The notes under the pieces are model-generated. The model was given only the letters and a program-made list of their open reading frames with translations, did no database searches and was not told where the DNA came from. Made by a program: the position numbers and the translations under genes. Of a DNA stretch of 64,000 nt, positions 43,318 through 52,419 are shown piece after piece (position 1 is the first letter of the stretch; every line of letters begins with the position of its first letter). The DNA lies in NCBI RefSeq assembly GCF_022288725.1, contig NZ_JAKNTA010000004.1, positions 209,697 through 273,696 of the forward strand, given 5' to 3'. Origin of the DNA: Kitasatospora sp. A2-31 (GTDB lineage: Bacteria > Actinomycetota > Actinomycetes > Streptomycetales > Streptomycetaceae).

Positions 43318-44553
43318 ATGCTGGTGCGGACGACCCTCCCGGTCACCGACTACCTGCGGCAGTTCGACGAGCCTGCGGGCTACCTGGACTTCGCGCGGTT
43401 CGGCCCGGTGTCGGCCGGGGTGCTCCAGGTGCTGACCAGGGCGGCCGGGCGGATGCACAGCGGGCACGGCTGGGACACCCTGGCCGAACTGGACGCCGCC
43501 ACGCTCGACGCCGCCCGGTCGGCGGCCGACCTGCTCGGTGCCCGCCCGGAGGAGATCGCCTTCGTCGGCTCCACCTCGCACGGCCTGTTCGCCGCCGCCC
43601 ACGCCCTCGCCGGCGCAGCGCCGGCGCCGGGGGCGGGGCAGGGGCCCGGCGCGGGGCCGGGAGCCGATCGGGCGTCAGGATCGCGCCCTGCGGCGGGAGG
43701 CGGCGGAGCCTCCGGCGCGGGAGCCGCACCCGGTACCGTCCTGGTCGGCCGGCGGGACTTCCCCGGCGCCGTCTACCCCTGGCTGCGCGCCGCCGACCAC
43801 GGAGGCCTCGCGGTCCGCCCGATCGACGGCCCGGTCACCGCCGACGCCGTCCGGGCGCACCTGGACGGCACCGTGCGCGCCGTCTCGGTCTGCGCGGTGG
43901 ACGCGGCGACCGGCTTCCGGGCGCCGCTGGCCGAGATCCGGGAGGTGGTCGGCCCGGACCGGGTGCTGGTCGTGGATGCCGTCCAGGCGCTCGGTGCGGT
44001 CGACCTCGACGCCGGCCCCGCGGACGTGCTGGCCTGCGGCGGACAGAAGTGGCTGCGCGCCGGCTGGGGCGCGGCGCTGCTGCTGGTCCGCGACCGGGTC
44101 GCCGACCGGCTCCGGCCCGGGCTCTCCGGCTGGTCCGGGGTGGTCGACCCGATCGACGCACCGCACCACCCCCGCCCGCCGCGGCCCGGCGCGGTCGCCC
44201 ACACCCTCACCAACCCGGACGGGCCGGCCGTCGCCGCGCTCGGCGCGGGGCTCGACCTGGTCCGGTCGGTCGGTCCGGCCCGGCTCGCCGCCCTGGTGGC
44301 CGAGGCGCTCGACGGCCTGCTCGACGCCGCCCTGTCCGCCGGTGCCGAGGTGGCGCGGCCGGTCGGCGGCAGCGGGATCGGGCGGCTGCGGCTGCCCGGT
44401 GCCGACCCCCGGGCGGTGCACCGCACGCTCACCGACTCCGGCCTGGCCACCACCCTGCGCGGCGGCTGGATCCGGCTCTCCCCGCACGCCTCCACCGGAC
44501 CGGAGGCGGCCGCGCGGCTCGCCGGGGCGCTGCGCTCCGTCCCCGTGACCTGA
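43318..44553 (+). CDS. Class V aminotransferase-fold PLP enzyme
   Basis: A 411-residue pyridoxal-phosphate enzyme of the class V (cysteine desulfurase / isopenicillin epimerase-like) fold. Seen: LDFARFGPVSAGVLQVLTRA, IAFVGSTSHGLFAAAHALAG (PLP phosphate site), VDAVQALGAVDLDAG with the PLP Asp, and the Lys in ACGGQKWLRAGWGAALL near residue 243. A Gly/Ala/Pro low-complexity insert (about 98-140) interrupts the family fold. The reaction is unknown; no Fe-S or thiol gene is nearby. LacI-type palindromes precede it and the galactoside operon follows 289 bases later, so it may be co-regulated. ATG 43318. Confidence 0.78.
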   Translation: MLVRTTLPVTDYLRQFDEPAGYLDFARFGPVSAGVLQVLTRAAGRMHSGHGWDTLAELDAATLDAARSAADLLGARPEEIAFVGSTSHGLFAAAHALAGAAPAPGAGQGPGAGPGADRASGSRPAAGGGGASGAGAAPGTVLVGRRDFPGAVYPWLRAADHGGLAVRPIDGPVTADAVRAHLDGTVRAVSVCAVDAATGFRAPLAEIREVVGPDRVLVVDAVQALGAVDLDAGPADVLACGGQKWLRAGWGAALLLVRDRVADRLRPGLSGWSGVVDPIDAPHHPRPPRPGAVAHTLTNPDGPAVAALGAGLDLVRSVGPARLAALVAEALDGLLDAALSAGAEVARPVGGSGIGRLRLPGADPRAVHRTLTDSGLATTLRGGWIRLSPHASTGPEAAARLAGALRSVPVT

Positions 44554-44841
44554 CCGGCCGCGGCCCGGCGGCCCGGCGGCCCGCCGACCCGTCGACCCGT
44601 CGACCCGTCGACCCGCCGGACCGTCCTCCGCCTCCGCCCGTCCCGTACGCCGTCCGACCCGCCCGGTTCCGACCCGCACCGCCCCGAAGCCCTGACGGCC
44701 GACGTCCCGCACCCCCGAAGCCCCGCACCTCCGCACCGACCCCCGGCCCGGCGCCTCGTCCCGGCCGTCCGACCCCCGCCCGTGCCGAGGTACCCGTCCC
44801 GCGGCCGCAACGGGGGCCGCCACCCCTCAGAGAGGACTGCC
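44554..44841 (+). other. GC-rich spacer with 8-bp tandem repeat
   Basis: 288 bases before the sugar-transport operon. Positions 44585-44616 hold four copies of CGACCCGT (the last CGACCCGC). No terminator or operator is clear, so read-through from the aminotransferase gene is possible. The end carries the weak ribosome-binding site AGAGGA. Confidence 0.4.
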
Positions 44842-46188
44842 ATGTCACACCTTTCCCGCCGCGACCTGCTGCGCGCCTCCGGAGCCGGCCTGTTCGCCCT
44901 GGCCGCCGGCGGCTCCCTCGCCGCCTGCGGCTCGGGCTCCGACTCCGGTTCCGGCTCCGGCGGCGACGCCGCCACCGGCACCGTCACCGTGTGGTCCTGG
45001 ACCACCGCGGCCGAGGCCCTGCGCGGCGTCGTCCCGGCCTTCGAGAAGGACAACCCGGGGATCAAGGTGGACGTCCAGGACGTCGGCAACCCGGCGATCT
45101 GGGACAAGATCACCGTCGGCCTGGCCGCCGGCGGCCAGGGCCTCGCCGACGTCCTCCACATCGGGTGCGACTACCTCCCCGGCTACCTGGAGAAGTTCCC
45201 CGGCGGCCTGGCCGACCTCTCCGCGCTCGGCGCCGACGCCCACAAGGAGAAGTTCTCCAAGGGCCTCTGGCCGGTCGTCACCGGCAAGGACGGCAAGGCC
45301 TACGCGCTGCCGTGGGAGGTCAACTCGCTCGGCTTCTTCTACCGCAAGGACTACTTCGACAAGGCCGGCCTCGACCCCAACACCTTCGGCACCTGGGACG
45401 ACGTGCTCGCCGCCGCGCCGCAGTTCAAGGCGGCCAACCCCGGCGTCTCGCTGATCGCCATCAACAAGCCCGCCGCCCCGGCCGAGGACCTCGACTTCCT
45501 GCAGTCGCTGATGCAGCTCCAGGGGTCGTTCTACTTCGACCTCAAGGGCAAGGTGACCATGAGCTCGCCCGAGGCGGTCCGGGCGCTCACCATCATCAAG
45601 CGCCTCGACGAGGCCGGCCTGGTCGGGGACGCCGCAGGGGACCACGGCTGGGTCAACCTGCTGAAGGCCGGCAAGGTCGCGGTCTGCCCCAACCCCGCCT
45701 GGGCCGTGCACTACCTGGAGACCAAGGTCCCCGACCAGAAGGGCAACTGGCGGCTCGCCAAGCCCCCGGCCGTGGTGACCGGCGGCAAGCGGACCGCGAT
45801 CGTCAACTCCACCCACCTGGCCGTCGCCGCCTCCAGCCCGCGCCGCGTCGCCGCCTGGCGGTTCGTCGAGTACGCCCTCACCCGGCCGGCCTCGGTCAAC
45901 AGCATGTTCAACGCCGGCGGGGTCTTCCCCGCGCTCACCGCCGCGTACGCCGACCCGATGTACTCCGCGCCCAGCCCCTTCTACGGCGACCAGCCCGTCC
46001 TGAAGACCTTCACCGACCTGCTCGGCGAGGGGGCCGACGCCACCAACTACTCCGGCGACTACGCCCGCGCGCTCAAGCTCGCCAGCGACGCCCAGGTCAA
46101 GGTCTTCCTCAAGGGCGGCGACCCGGCGACGGTGCTCCAGGACGCCGCCAAGCAGCTGGCCCAGCAGACCGGCCGCACCATCGCATGA
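44842..46188 (+). CDS. ABC transporter sugar-binding lipoprotein
   Basis: A 448-residue extracellular solute-binding protein (family 1). The N-terminus has a twin-arginine-like signal (SRRDLLRASG) and a lipobox ending LAAC, then a Gly/Ser linker (about 27-40). The mature part has TVTVWSWTTAAEALRGVVPA, VLHIGCDYLPGYLEKF and the C-terminal helix-rich lobe. It captures sugars for the two permeases encoded next. Co-location with an alpha-galactosidase and galTK points to galactosides such as melibiose or raffinose oligosaccharides (inference). No ATPase is encoded; a shared MsiK-type ATPase is usual in streptomycetes. Confidence 0.9.
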   Translation: MSHLSRRDLLRASGAGLFALAAGGSLAACGSGSDSGSGSGGDAATGTVTVWSWTTAAEALRGVVPAFEKDNPGIKVDVQDVGNPAIWDKITVGLAAGGQGLADVLHIGCDYLPGYLEKFPGGLADLSALGADAHKEKFSKGLWPVVTGKDGKAYALPWEVNSLGFFYRKDYFDKAGLDPNTFGTWDDVLAAAPQFKAANPGVSLIAINKPAAPAEDLDFLQSLMQLQGSFYFDLKGKVTMSSPEAVRALTIIKRLDEAGLVGDAAGDHGWVNLLKAGKVAVCPNPAWAVHYLETKVPDQKGNWRLAKPPAVVTGGKRTAIVNSTHLAVAASSPRRVAAWRFVEYALTRPASVNSMFNAGGVFPALTAAYADPMYSAPSPFYGDQPVLKTFTDLLGEGADATNYSGDYARALKLASDAQVKVFLKGGDPATVLQDAAKQLAQQTGRTIA

Positions 46189-47120
46189 CCACCGCCACCC
46201 GCCTCGCCGCCCCCGCCGCGACCGCGCCCGCCCCCACCGGCTCCGCCGGCCGGCGGGCCGCCCGCCTGCGCCGCCGGGCCCTGCCCTACCTGCTGCTGGC
46301 CCCGGCGCTGATCCTCTTCGGGTTCTTCAAGGCCTACCCGGTCGTCTCCTCCCTGCTGCTCTCGCTGACCACCGGCTCCGGCGCCGCCACCCGCGACGCC
46401 GGCCTGGCCAACTACCGCCGGCTGCTGGACGATCCGCTGTTCTGGACGGCCCTGCGCAACACCGCGGAGATCCTGGTGCTGCAGGTGCCGCTGATGCTGG
46501 GCCTGGCCCTGCTGCTCGCCGTCGGGATCAACTCGGCGCTGGTCCGCTGGCGCGCGGTCTGGCGGCTCGGCGTCTTCATGCCCGCCGTCACCGGCCTGGT
46601 CGCGACCGGCGTCCTGTTCGCCTTCCTGCTGCGCACCGACCACGGCGCCGTCAACTGGCTGCTCGACCTGGTCGGCCTGCCCGCCGTGGACTGGCTCGGC
46701 AGCCCGTTCTGGTCCCGGATCGCCATCGTCCTCGTGCTGACCTGGCACTACACCGGCTACAACGCCGTCATCTACCTGGCCGGGCTCCAGGGCATCCCCA
46801 AGGAGCTGTACGAGGCCGCGATGGTCGACGGCGCCGGCCCGCTGCGCCGCTTCCGGTCCATCACCGTACCGGCGCTGCGCCCGGTGCTGCTCTTCACCGT
46901 GGTGCTCTCGACCATCGGCACCCTGCAGCTGTTCGACGAGCCCTACGTGCTGACCCACGGCGGGCCGGACAACGCCACGCTCACCGTCTCGATGTACCTC
47001 TACCAGAACGGCTTCCGCTACTTCGACTTCGGCTACGCCTCCGCCATCGCCTACGCGCTCACGCTGCTGGTGTCGGTGCTCGGCGCGGTCCAGATGCGCC
47101 TGATGGGAGAACGCGAATGA
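46185..47120 (+). CDS. ABC sugar transporter permease 1
   Basis: A 311-residue MalF-type membrane permease with six predicted helices, starting RRRALPYLLLAPALILFGFF near residue 28. The EAA loop that contacts the ATPase reads YEAAMVDGAGPLRRFRSITVPALRPVL near 205-230. The N-terminal 25 residues are Ala/Pro-rich. ATG 46185 overlaps the lipoprotein gene stop by 4 bases, so the transporter genes are translationally coupled. Confidence 0.9.
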   Translation: MTTATRLAAPAATAPAPTGSAGRRAARLRRRALPYLLLAPALILFGFFKAYPVVSSLLLSLTTGSGAATRDAGLANYRRLLDDPLFWTALRNTAEILVLQVPLMLGLALLLAVGINSALVRWRAVWRLGVFMPAVTGLVATGVLFAFLLRTDHGAVNWLLDLVGLPAVDWLGSPFWSRIAIVLVLTWHYTGYNAVIYLAGLQGIPKELYEAAMVDGAGPLRRFRSITVPALRPVLLFTVVLSTIGTLQLFDEPYVLTHGGPDNATLTVSMYLYQNGFRYFDFGYASAIAYALTLLVSVLGAVQMRLMGERE

Positions 47121-48037
47121 CCACCGGTCCCACCACGGCGCGCCCCCGCACGCCGGCCCCCCGCACCCCGGGCGGCGCCGCCGCGCCCGTCCCCACCGGC
47201 CGGGCCGGCCGCCGCTCCGGCCGGTGGCGCGGGTGGCCGCTCACCTTCCTGCTGGCGGCCGTCGCCGGGCTCTCGGTGGGCCCGTTCTACTGGCTTCTGG
47301 TCGCCGCCACCCACAAGGACTCGGAGATCTTCTCCTGGCCGCCCAGCCTGCTCCCGGGCGGCAGCCTCGGGGACAACCTGGACCGCCTCCAGGCCAAGAT
47401 CGGCGTGGGCCGGGTCCTGCTCAACTCCCTGCTGGTGGCGGGCCTGCAGACGGTCGGCGCACTGATCGTGGCGCTGCTGGCCGGTTACGCCTTCGCCAAG
47501 TTCCGCTTCCCCGGCCGTTCCCTCTTCTTCGTCCTGCTGCTCTCCACCCTGGTGGTCCCGGAGCAGGTCATGCTGGTCCCGCTGTTCAAGATGATGCGGA
47601 GCTTCGGCCTGCTCGACAGCTACCAGGCGATCGTGCTGCCCGGCCTCTGCGTCCCGTTCGCGATCTTCCTGATGCGCCAGGCGCTCGCCGGGATGCCCGA
47701 CGAGCTGCTGGACGCGGCCCGGGTCGACGGCGCCGGCGAGTTCCGGGTGCTGTGGAGCGTGGTCGTCCCGGTCATGCGCCCCGTGCTGGCCGCGCTGTCG
47801 ATCTTCCTCTTCCTGGGGGCGTGGAACCAGTTCGTCTGGCCGCTGATCGCGCTGCGCAGCCCCGAGATGCACACCCTGCCGGTGGCCCTCGCCACCCTCC
47901 ACGGCGTGGAGTCCTCCACCGACTACGGCGCGATCCTCGCCGGTACCGCGCTCTCCACCGTGCCGATGATGGTCCTCTTCCTGGTCCTCCAGCGGCAGTT
48001 CATCTCCGGCCTGCTGGCCGGCGCCACGAAAGGCTGA
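47117..48037 (+). CDS. ABC sugar transporter permease 2
   Basis: A 306-residue MalG-type permease. Six helices including WPLTFLLAAVAGLSVGPFYW and FFVLLLSTLVVPEQVMLVPL; the EAA loop is LDAARVDGAGEFRVLWSVVV near 195-215. It overlaps the preceding gene by 4 bases (ATGA) and pairs with it to form the translocation channel. Confidence 0.9.
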   Translation: MTTGPTTARPRTPAPRTPGGAAAPVPTGRAGRRSGRWRGWPLTFLLAAVAGLSVGPFYWLLVAATHKDSEIFSWPPSLLPGGSLGDNLDRLQAKIGVGRVLLNSLLVAGLQTVGALIVALLAGYAFAKFRFPGRSLFFVLLLSTLVVPEQVMLVPLFKMMRSFGLLDSYQAIVLPGLCVPFAIFLMRQALAGMPDELLDAARVDGAGEFRVLWSVVVPVMRPVLAALSIFLFLGAWNQFVWPLIALRSPEMHTLPVALATLHGVESSTDYGAILAGTALSTVPMMVLFLVLQRQFISGLLAGATKG

Positions 48038-48039
48038 TC

Positions 48040-49755
48040 ATGACCGACATCTGGGAACCGCACGCCCCCGCGGCCGGCGGCGGGCTCCGGCCCCTGGACG
48101 CCGACGGCCTCACGCTCTCGGTCAGCGGCGCCGCCACGGCCCGGACCACCGGTGCGGGCGTGGTCGAGGTGACCGCCGACCACGAAGGGGACGTCCGGAT
48201 CGAGTGGCGCGTCCCCTGCGTGGACGCCACCGCCTTCTGGACGCCCGACACCAAGGCCACCGGCTGGCTGCCCGCGGCCTGGAGCGCGCCGCACCGGGTC
48301 ACCCTCACCCGCGGCGCCCCGGTGGCCGCCCTGGTCGGCACGGGTGACGTCGCCATCTGCGCCTTCGCCGCCGACCGCGACGACGTGCTGGCCGGCGCCG
48401 GTGTGGTCGAGGAGACCGGCGAGTTCCGGTTCTGGGTCCAGGCCACCGGCCGGCTCACCCTCCGGATCGACACCTCCCGCCGCCACTTCGCCCGCTGCCT
48501 GGCCGGCATCGCCGGCTGGTGGTGGGCCGACCGCGAGGTGTACGTCCCCGCCGCCGCCCGCCTGCCCGCGTACTCGACCTGGTACTCGCTGCACCAGAAC
48601 GTCAGCCCCGAGGCGGTGGAGACCCAGGCCGCGCTCGGCAAGGAGCTCGGCCTCGACACGATCATCGTCGACGACGGCTGGATGACCCGCGACCGCACCC
48701 GCGGCTACGCCCACTGCGGCGACTGGGAGCCCCTCTCGCTGCCGGACACCGCCGCGCACGTCCGGCGCGTGCACGAGCTCGGCGTCGCGTACCTGCTCTG
48801 GTACGCCCTGCCGTTCATCGGCAAGGACAGCGAGGCGTTCGAGGAGCTCGGCGGGTACGCGCTGGCCGACGCCGGCTACATGGGTGCGATCGTCGCCGAC
48901 CCGCGCTACCCGCAGGTGCGCGAGCACCTCGTCGGCCGGCTCGCCCGCGCCGTCGAGGAGTGGGGCATGGACGGCCTGAAGATCGACTTCATCGACTGGT
49001 TCGGCGTCACCGACCCGCCGGAGCCCGGCCCCGAGGCGGACAGCGCCACCGTCGACGAGGGCCTGGTGAAGCTCCTCGCCGAGCTGCGCCGCCGGATCAC
49101 CGCCGTCCGGCCCGAGGCCATGCTGGAGCACCGCCAGCCCTACGTCAGCCCCGGGCTCTGGCCGTACACCACCATGATCCGCGCCACCGACTGCCCGCTC
49201 AGCCCGGGTGAGAACCGGCAGCGCACCGTCGACACCCGGCTGGTGGCCGGGCCGGTCGCGGTCCACGCCGACATGCTGATGTGGCACCCGGAGGAGTCGG
49301 CCGAGCAGGTCGCCTGCCACCTGATCAACGTGCTCTTCTCGGTCCCGCAGATCTCGGTGGACCTCGCCGCCCAGACCGCTGAGCAGCGGGCCGCGCTCGC
49401 CTTCTGGCTCGGCGTGTTCCGGGAGCACCTCGCCACCCTGCAGCTCGGCGAGCTCCGCCCGGCCCGGCCCGACCTCGGCTACCCGATGGTCACCGCGGCC
49501 GGTCCGTCGACCGTCGTGGTGGCCCGGTACGCGCCGCTGCCGGTGCAGCTCGGCGGGCCGCCGTGGCAGACCCTGCTGGTGGCCAACGCCGATCCGGACC
49601 AGGACGTCCGGCTGGTCGGCGGTGAGGGGGCGGCCGAGGCCACCGTCCAGGACGCCCAGGGGCGTATCGTCCGGCAGGGCACCGTCGACCTGGCCGGGGA
49701 CGGGGCCGCCGTCGCGGTTCCGCGCGGTGGCCTGCTGACCCTGCACCGGCTCTGA
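48040..49755 (+). CDS. Alpha-galactosidase (GH36-like)
   Basis: A 571-residue glycoside hydrolase, apparently cytoplasmic because no signal peptide is visible. Seen: YSTWYSLHQNVSPEAVETQA, TIIVDDGWMTRDRTRGYAHC, and the (beta/alpha)8-barrel nucleophile region WGMDGLKIDFIDWFGV with the catalytic-type Asp near residue 319. The acid/base region is likely around TMIRATDCPLSPGENRQR. It would release galactose from imported alpha-galactosides, which galK and galT then feed to central metabolism. It starts 2 bases after the permease stop, so it belongs to the transporter operon. Family (GH36 versus a close relative) is from motifs only. Confidence 0.85.
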   Translation: MTDIWEPHAPAAGGGLRPLDADGLTLSVSGAATARTTGAGVVEVTADHEGDVRIEWRVPCVDATAFWTPDTKATGWLPAAWSAPHRVTLTRGAPVAALVGTGDVAICAFAADRDDVLAGAGVVEETGEFRFWVQATGRLTLRIDTSRRHFARCLAGIAGWWWADREVYVPAAARLPAYSTWYSLHQNVSPEAVETQAALGKELGLDTIIVDDGWMTRDRTRGYAHCGDWEPLSLPDTAAHVRRVHELGVAYLLWYALPFIGKDSEAFEELGGYALADAGYMGAIVADPRYPQVREHLVGRLARAVEEWGMDGLKIDFIDWFGVTDPPEPGPEADSATVDEGLVKLLAELRRRITAVRPEAMLEHRQPYVSPGLWPYTTMIRATDCPLSPGENRQRTVDTRLVAGPVAVHADMLMWHPEESAEQVACHLINVLFSVPQISVDLAAQTAEQRAALAFWLGVFREHLATLQLGELRPARPDLGYPMVTAAGPSTVVVARYAPLPVQLGGPPWQTLLVANADPDQDVRLVGGEGAAEATVQDAQGRIVRQGTVDLAGDGAAVAVPRGGLLTLHRL

Positions 49756-49853
49756 CCGGCGGCCCCGCCGGTTTCGCCGGCCGCCCGACCGGCGGGAAGC
49801 CGGGCCGCCCGACCGCCTGACCTCGACCGCCCGATCGACCTTACGGAGGACCC

Positions 49854-50933
49854 GTGCCCCAGGGAGCGCCCCGACCGCGCCGCGCCGCCGCCACCATCGA
49901 GGAGGTCGCGCGCGCGGCCGGGGTCTCCCGGCAGACCGTCTCCAACGCGCTCAACGCCCCGCAGCGGGTGCGGCCGGACACCCTGGCCAGGGTCCGGGCG
50001 GCGATCGAGCGGCTCGGCTACCGGCCGGACCAGTCGGCCCGCTCGCTGCGCACCGGGGCCCGCCGCACCCTCGGCTACCTGGCCCCGGTGGACGACCCCT
50101 ACGACCCCAACCCGCTGATGGCGGGGTTCCTGGAGGCGCTGGTCGACGCCGCCGCGGCCGCGGGGTACCGGCTGCTGCTGTTCCGCCCGGCCCCGGGGAC
50201 GACGGACGCCCGGCCGGCCATCGACGAGCTGATCGCCGCCCGGCAGGTGGACGGTCTGGTGCTGGCGGACGTGCTGCGCGACGACCCGCGGGTCGGCCAC
50301 GTCGCCCGGGCCGGAGTCCCTTTCGCCACCTTCGGCCGGACCGGTCCCGGCGAGCCGCAGCACTGGGTGGACATCGACAACGGCGCCGCGACCGCCGGTG
50401 TCGTCCGGCACCTGGCCGACCGCGGCCACCGCCGGATCGCCTTCGCCGGCCCGGCGGGGGAGGCGCTGCCGTGGATGGCCGCCCGCCGGGCCGGCTTCGC
50501 CGCGGAGGCGACGCGGCTCGGGCTCACGGCCCTACTGCCCGGGGCCGTACCGCCCGGGGCCGCCTTGCCCGCTGCCGGGCGAACCGCGGCGGCTGCCGCC
50601 TCCGGGCCCGGGGTGGCGCAGGTCCGGGCGTTGCTGCAGGGCCCCGACCGGCCGACCGCGGTGGCCGCCGGCAGCGACCTGGCCGCCCTCGCCGTGTACG
50701 AGGCGGTCCGCGCCGAGGGTCTGGTCGTCGGCCGGGACGTCGCGGTGGTGGGCTTCCACGACACGCCGCTCTGCCGGCACCTGCACCCGGCGCTGAGCTC
50801 GGTGCGGCTGCCGCTGAGGGCGATCGCGGCCGGGTTGGTCGGGCTGCTGCTGGCGCAGATCCGCGGCGAGACCGTACGGGGGGAGGGGCTGGTCCTGCAG
50901 ACGGAGCTGGTGGTGCGCGCGAGTTCGGGCTGA
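49854..50933 (+). CDS. LacI-family transcriptional regulator
   Basis: A 359-residue repressor. The N-terminal LacI HTH (ATIEEVARAAGVSRQTVSNALNAPQRVRPDTLARV) and hinge helix RSLRTGARRTLGYLAP are followed by a periplasmic-binding-like effector domain ending in LTSVRLP-like ALSSVRLPLRAIAAGLVGLL. The start is GTG 49854 after CGGAGG. Lying at the end of the galactoside operon, it probably binds galactose or an alpha-galactoside and represses through the palindromes at 43243-43298 (inference). Confidence 0.9.
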   Translation: MPQGAPRPRRAAATIEEVARAAGVSRQTVSNALNAPQRVRPDTLARVRAAIERLGYRPDQSARSLRTGARRTLGYLAPVDDPYDPNPLMAGFLEALVDAAAAAGYRLLLFRPAPGTTDARPAIDELIAARQVDGLVLADVLRDDPRVGHVARAGVPFATFGRTGPGEPQHWVDIDNGAATAGVVRHLADRGHRRIAFAGPAGEALPWMAARRAGFAAEATRLGLTALLPGAVPPGAALPAAGRTAAAAASGPGVAQVRALLQGPDRPTAVAAGSDLAALAVYEAVRAEGLVVGRDVAVVGFHDTPLCRHLHPALSSVRLPLRAIAAGLVGLLLAQIRGETVRGEGLVLQTELVVRASSG

Positions 50934-50966
50934 CCGGTACGGACGCAGGACGGACACGGCGGTGTC

Positions 50967-50999
50967 CGGCTCCGCGCGGTGCACCGCTGCGCGGAGCCG
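50967..50999 (+). terminator. Terminator after the LacI gene
   Basis: An 11-bp perfect stem (50967-50977 and 50989-50999) with an 11-base loop, 34 bases past the stop. A second small hairpin follows at 51019-51037 (8-bp stem, 3-base loop). Confidence 0.7.
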
Positions 51000-51241
51000 C
51001 CGGGCACCTGAGAGGACACCCCGCCGGTTCGGCGGGGGAGCGGCCGGGCTGCTTGGGGCGCCCGGCCGGGCCGGGGTCGCGCGGGTGGGGTGCGGCCGCG
51101 GCGGGGGCGGCGTGGACGGGTGGGGCCCGTGCGCGCCGCCCTCTGGCGTTCCCCCTGCACCGCCGCGCGCCGGCGACCGACCGCCAGCGACCGGCCACCG
51201 CCCGCACCGACAGCAGGCAGGTCCTTCCTCTGATGCCGTCC

Positions 51242-51271
51242 TGTTGGTTAATGTTCGATATTGTTTGTTCG
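51242..51271 (+). promoter_or_regulatory. Direct repeats upstream of galT
   Basis: TGTTCG at 51252-51257 and 51266-51271, 14 bases apart, with a weaker TGTTGG at 51242, in an AT-rich patch (ATGTTCGATATTGTTTGTTC) about 30 bases before galT. Direct TGTTCG repeats are typical of DeoR/GlpR-family operators. The rest of the 363-base gap after the LacI gene holds only terminator hairpins. Confidence 0.45.
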
Positions 51272-51297
51272 TGTGGCAGTGGGAGGAGGAGTCGCGG

Positions 51298-52419
51298 ATG
51301 GTGCCGACAGAAGCCGGACCGACGACCAGGACGGTGGTCGCGCTGGCGGACGGCCGGGAGTTGATCTACTTCGACCGGGGGGAGGCGGCCGGGCGCGACG
51401 CCGTCGACAAGCGCCCGCTGGAGCCCGGTCGGTCGGCCTCGCAGGTCCGCCGCGACCCGCTCACCGGGGCCTGGGTGACCATCGCCGCGCACCGCCAGGT
51501 CCGCACCTACCACCCGCCGGCGGACGAGTGCCCGCTCTGCCCGTCGCGCGACGGCCGGCTGAGCGAGATCCCGGCCGAGGACTACCAGGTGGCCGTCTTC
51601 GAGAACCGCTTCCCCTCCCTGGCCGGCGACGCCGGCGGCGAGGCGGCGCCACCGGACGGCGACCCGCTGCGCCTCGCGCGCCCGGGCGTCGGCCGCTGCG
51701 AGGTGGTCTGCTTCACCGCCGACCACGGCGCCTCCTTCGCCGCTCTCGACGAGGACCGTGCCCGGCTGGTGCTGGACGCCTGGACCGACCGCACGGCCGA
51801 GCTCTCCGCCCGCCCCGACGTCGAGCAGGTCTACGTGTTCGAGAACCGCGGTGCCGAGATCGGCGTCACCCTGGCCCACCCGCACGGCCAGATCTACGCG
51901 CTGCCGTTCACCACCCCGCGCACCGCCCGGACGATCGAGCAGGCCGCCCGCCACCGCGCCGCCACCGGCCGCAACCTCTTCGAGGACCTGCTGGCCGCCG
52001 AACGGGCCGACCCCGTCCGGGTGGTGGCCTCCGGCGAGCACTGGACCGCCTTCGTCCCGTTCGCCGCCCGCTGGCCCTACGAGGTGCACCTCTATCCGCA
52101 CCGCCGCGTCCCCGACCTCACCCGCCTGGACGAGGCCGAGCGCGCCGAGCTGCCCGGCCTCCTCCTCGACCTGTTGCGCCGCTTCGACCGGCTCTTCGGC
52201 AGCGCCGAGGCCCCCGTCCGCGCCCCGTACATCGCGGCCTGGCACCAGGCGCCCGCCACCGGCGGCGAGGAACTCGCCCTGCACCTGGAGCTGTTCACGA
52301 TCCGCCGCACCACCGACAAGCTCAAGTACCTGGCCGGGACGGAATCCGGCATGGAGGCCTTCATGAACGACGTCGCCCCCGAGTACGCCGCCGAGCGGCT
52401 GCGCGAGGTGGCCGGATGA
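51298..52419 (+). CDS. galT: Galactose-1-phosphate uridylyltransferase
   Basis: A 373-residue HIT-superfamily enzyme of the Leloir pathway, exchanging galactose-1-phosphate with UDP-glucose. Seen: SQVRRDPLTGAWVTIAAHRQ, zinc ligands CPLCPSRDG near residue 78, VYVFENRGAEIGVTLAHPHGQIY with the catalytic HPHGQ motif near 198, and HLELFTIRRTTDKLKYLAGT. ATG 51298 has GGGAGGAGGA upstream. It overlaps galK by 4 bases. No galE lies between or near them. Confidence 0.95.
   Translation: MVPTEAGPTTRTVVALADGRELIYFDRGEAAGRDAVDKRPLEPGRSASQVRRDPLTGAWVTIAAHRQVRTYHPPADECPLCPSRDGRLSEIPAEDYQVAVFENRFPSLAGDAGGEAAPPDGDPLRLARPGVGRCEVVCFTADHGASFAALDEDRARLVLDAWTDRTAELSARPDVEQVYVFENRGAEIGVTLAHPHGQIYALPFTTPRTARTIEQAARHRAATGRNLFEDLLAAERADPVRVVASGEHWTAFVPFAARWPYEVHLYPHRRVPDLTRLDEAERAELPGLLLDLLRRFDRLFGSAEAPVRAPYIAAWHQAPATGGEELALHLELFTIRRTTDKLKYLAGTESGMEAFMNDVAPEYAAERLREVAG

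Noticed and set aside
44585..44616. Possible CRISPR or regulatory array
   Set aside because: The unit is 8 bp with no spacers; it is simple tandem repetition in GC-rich DNA.
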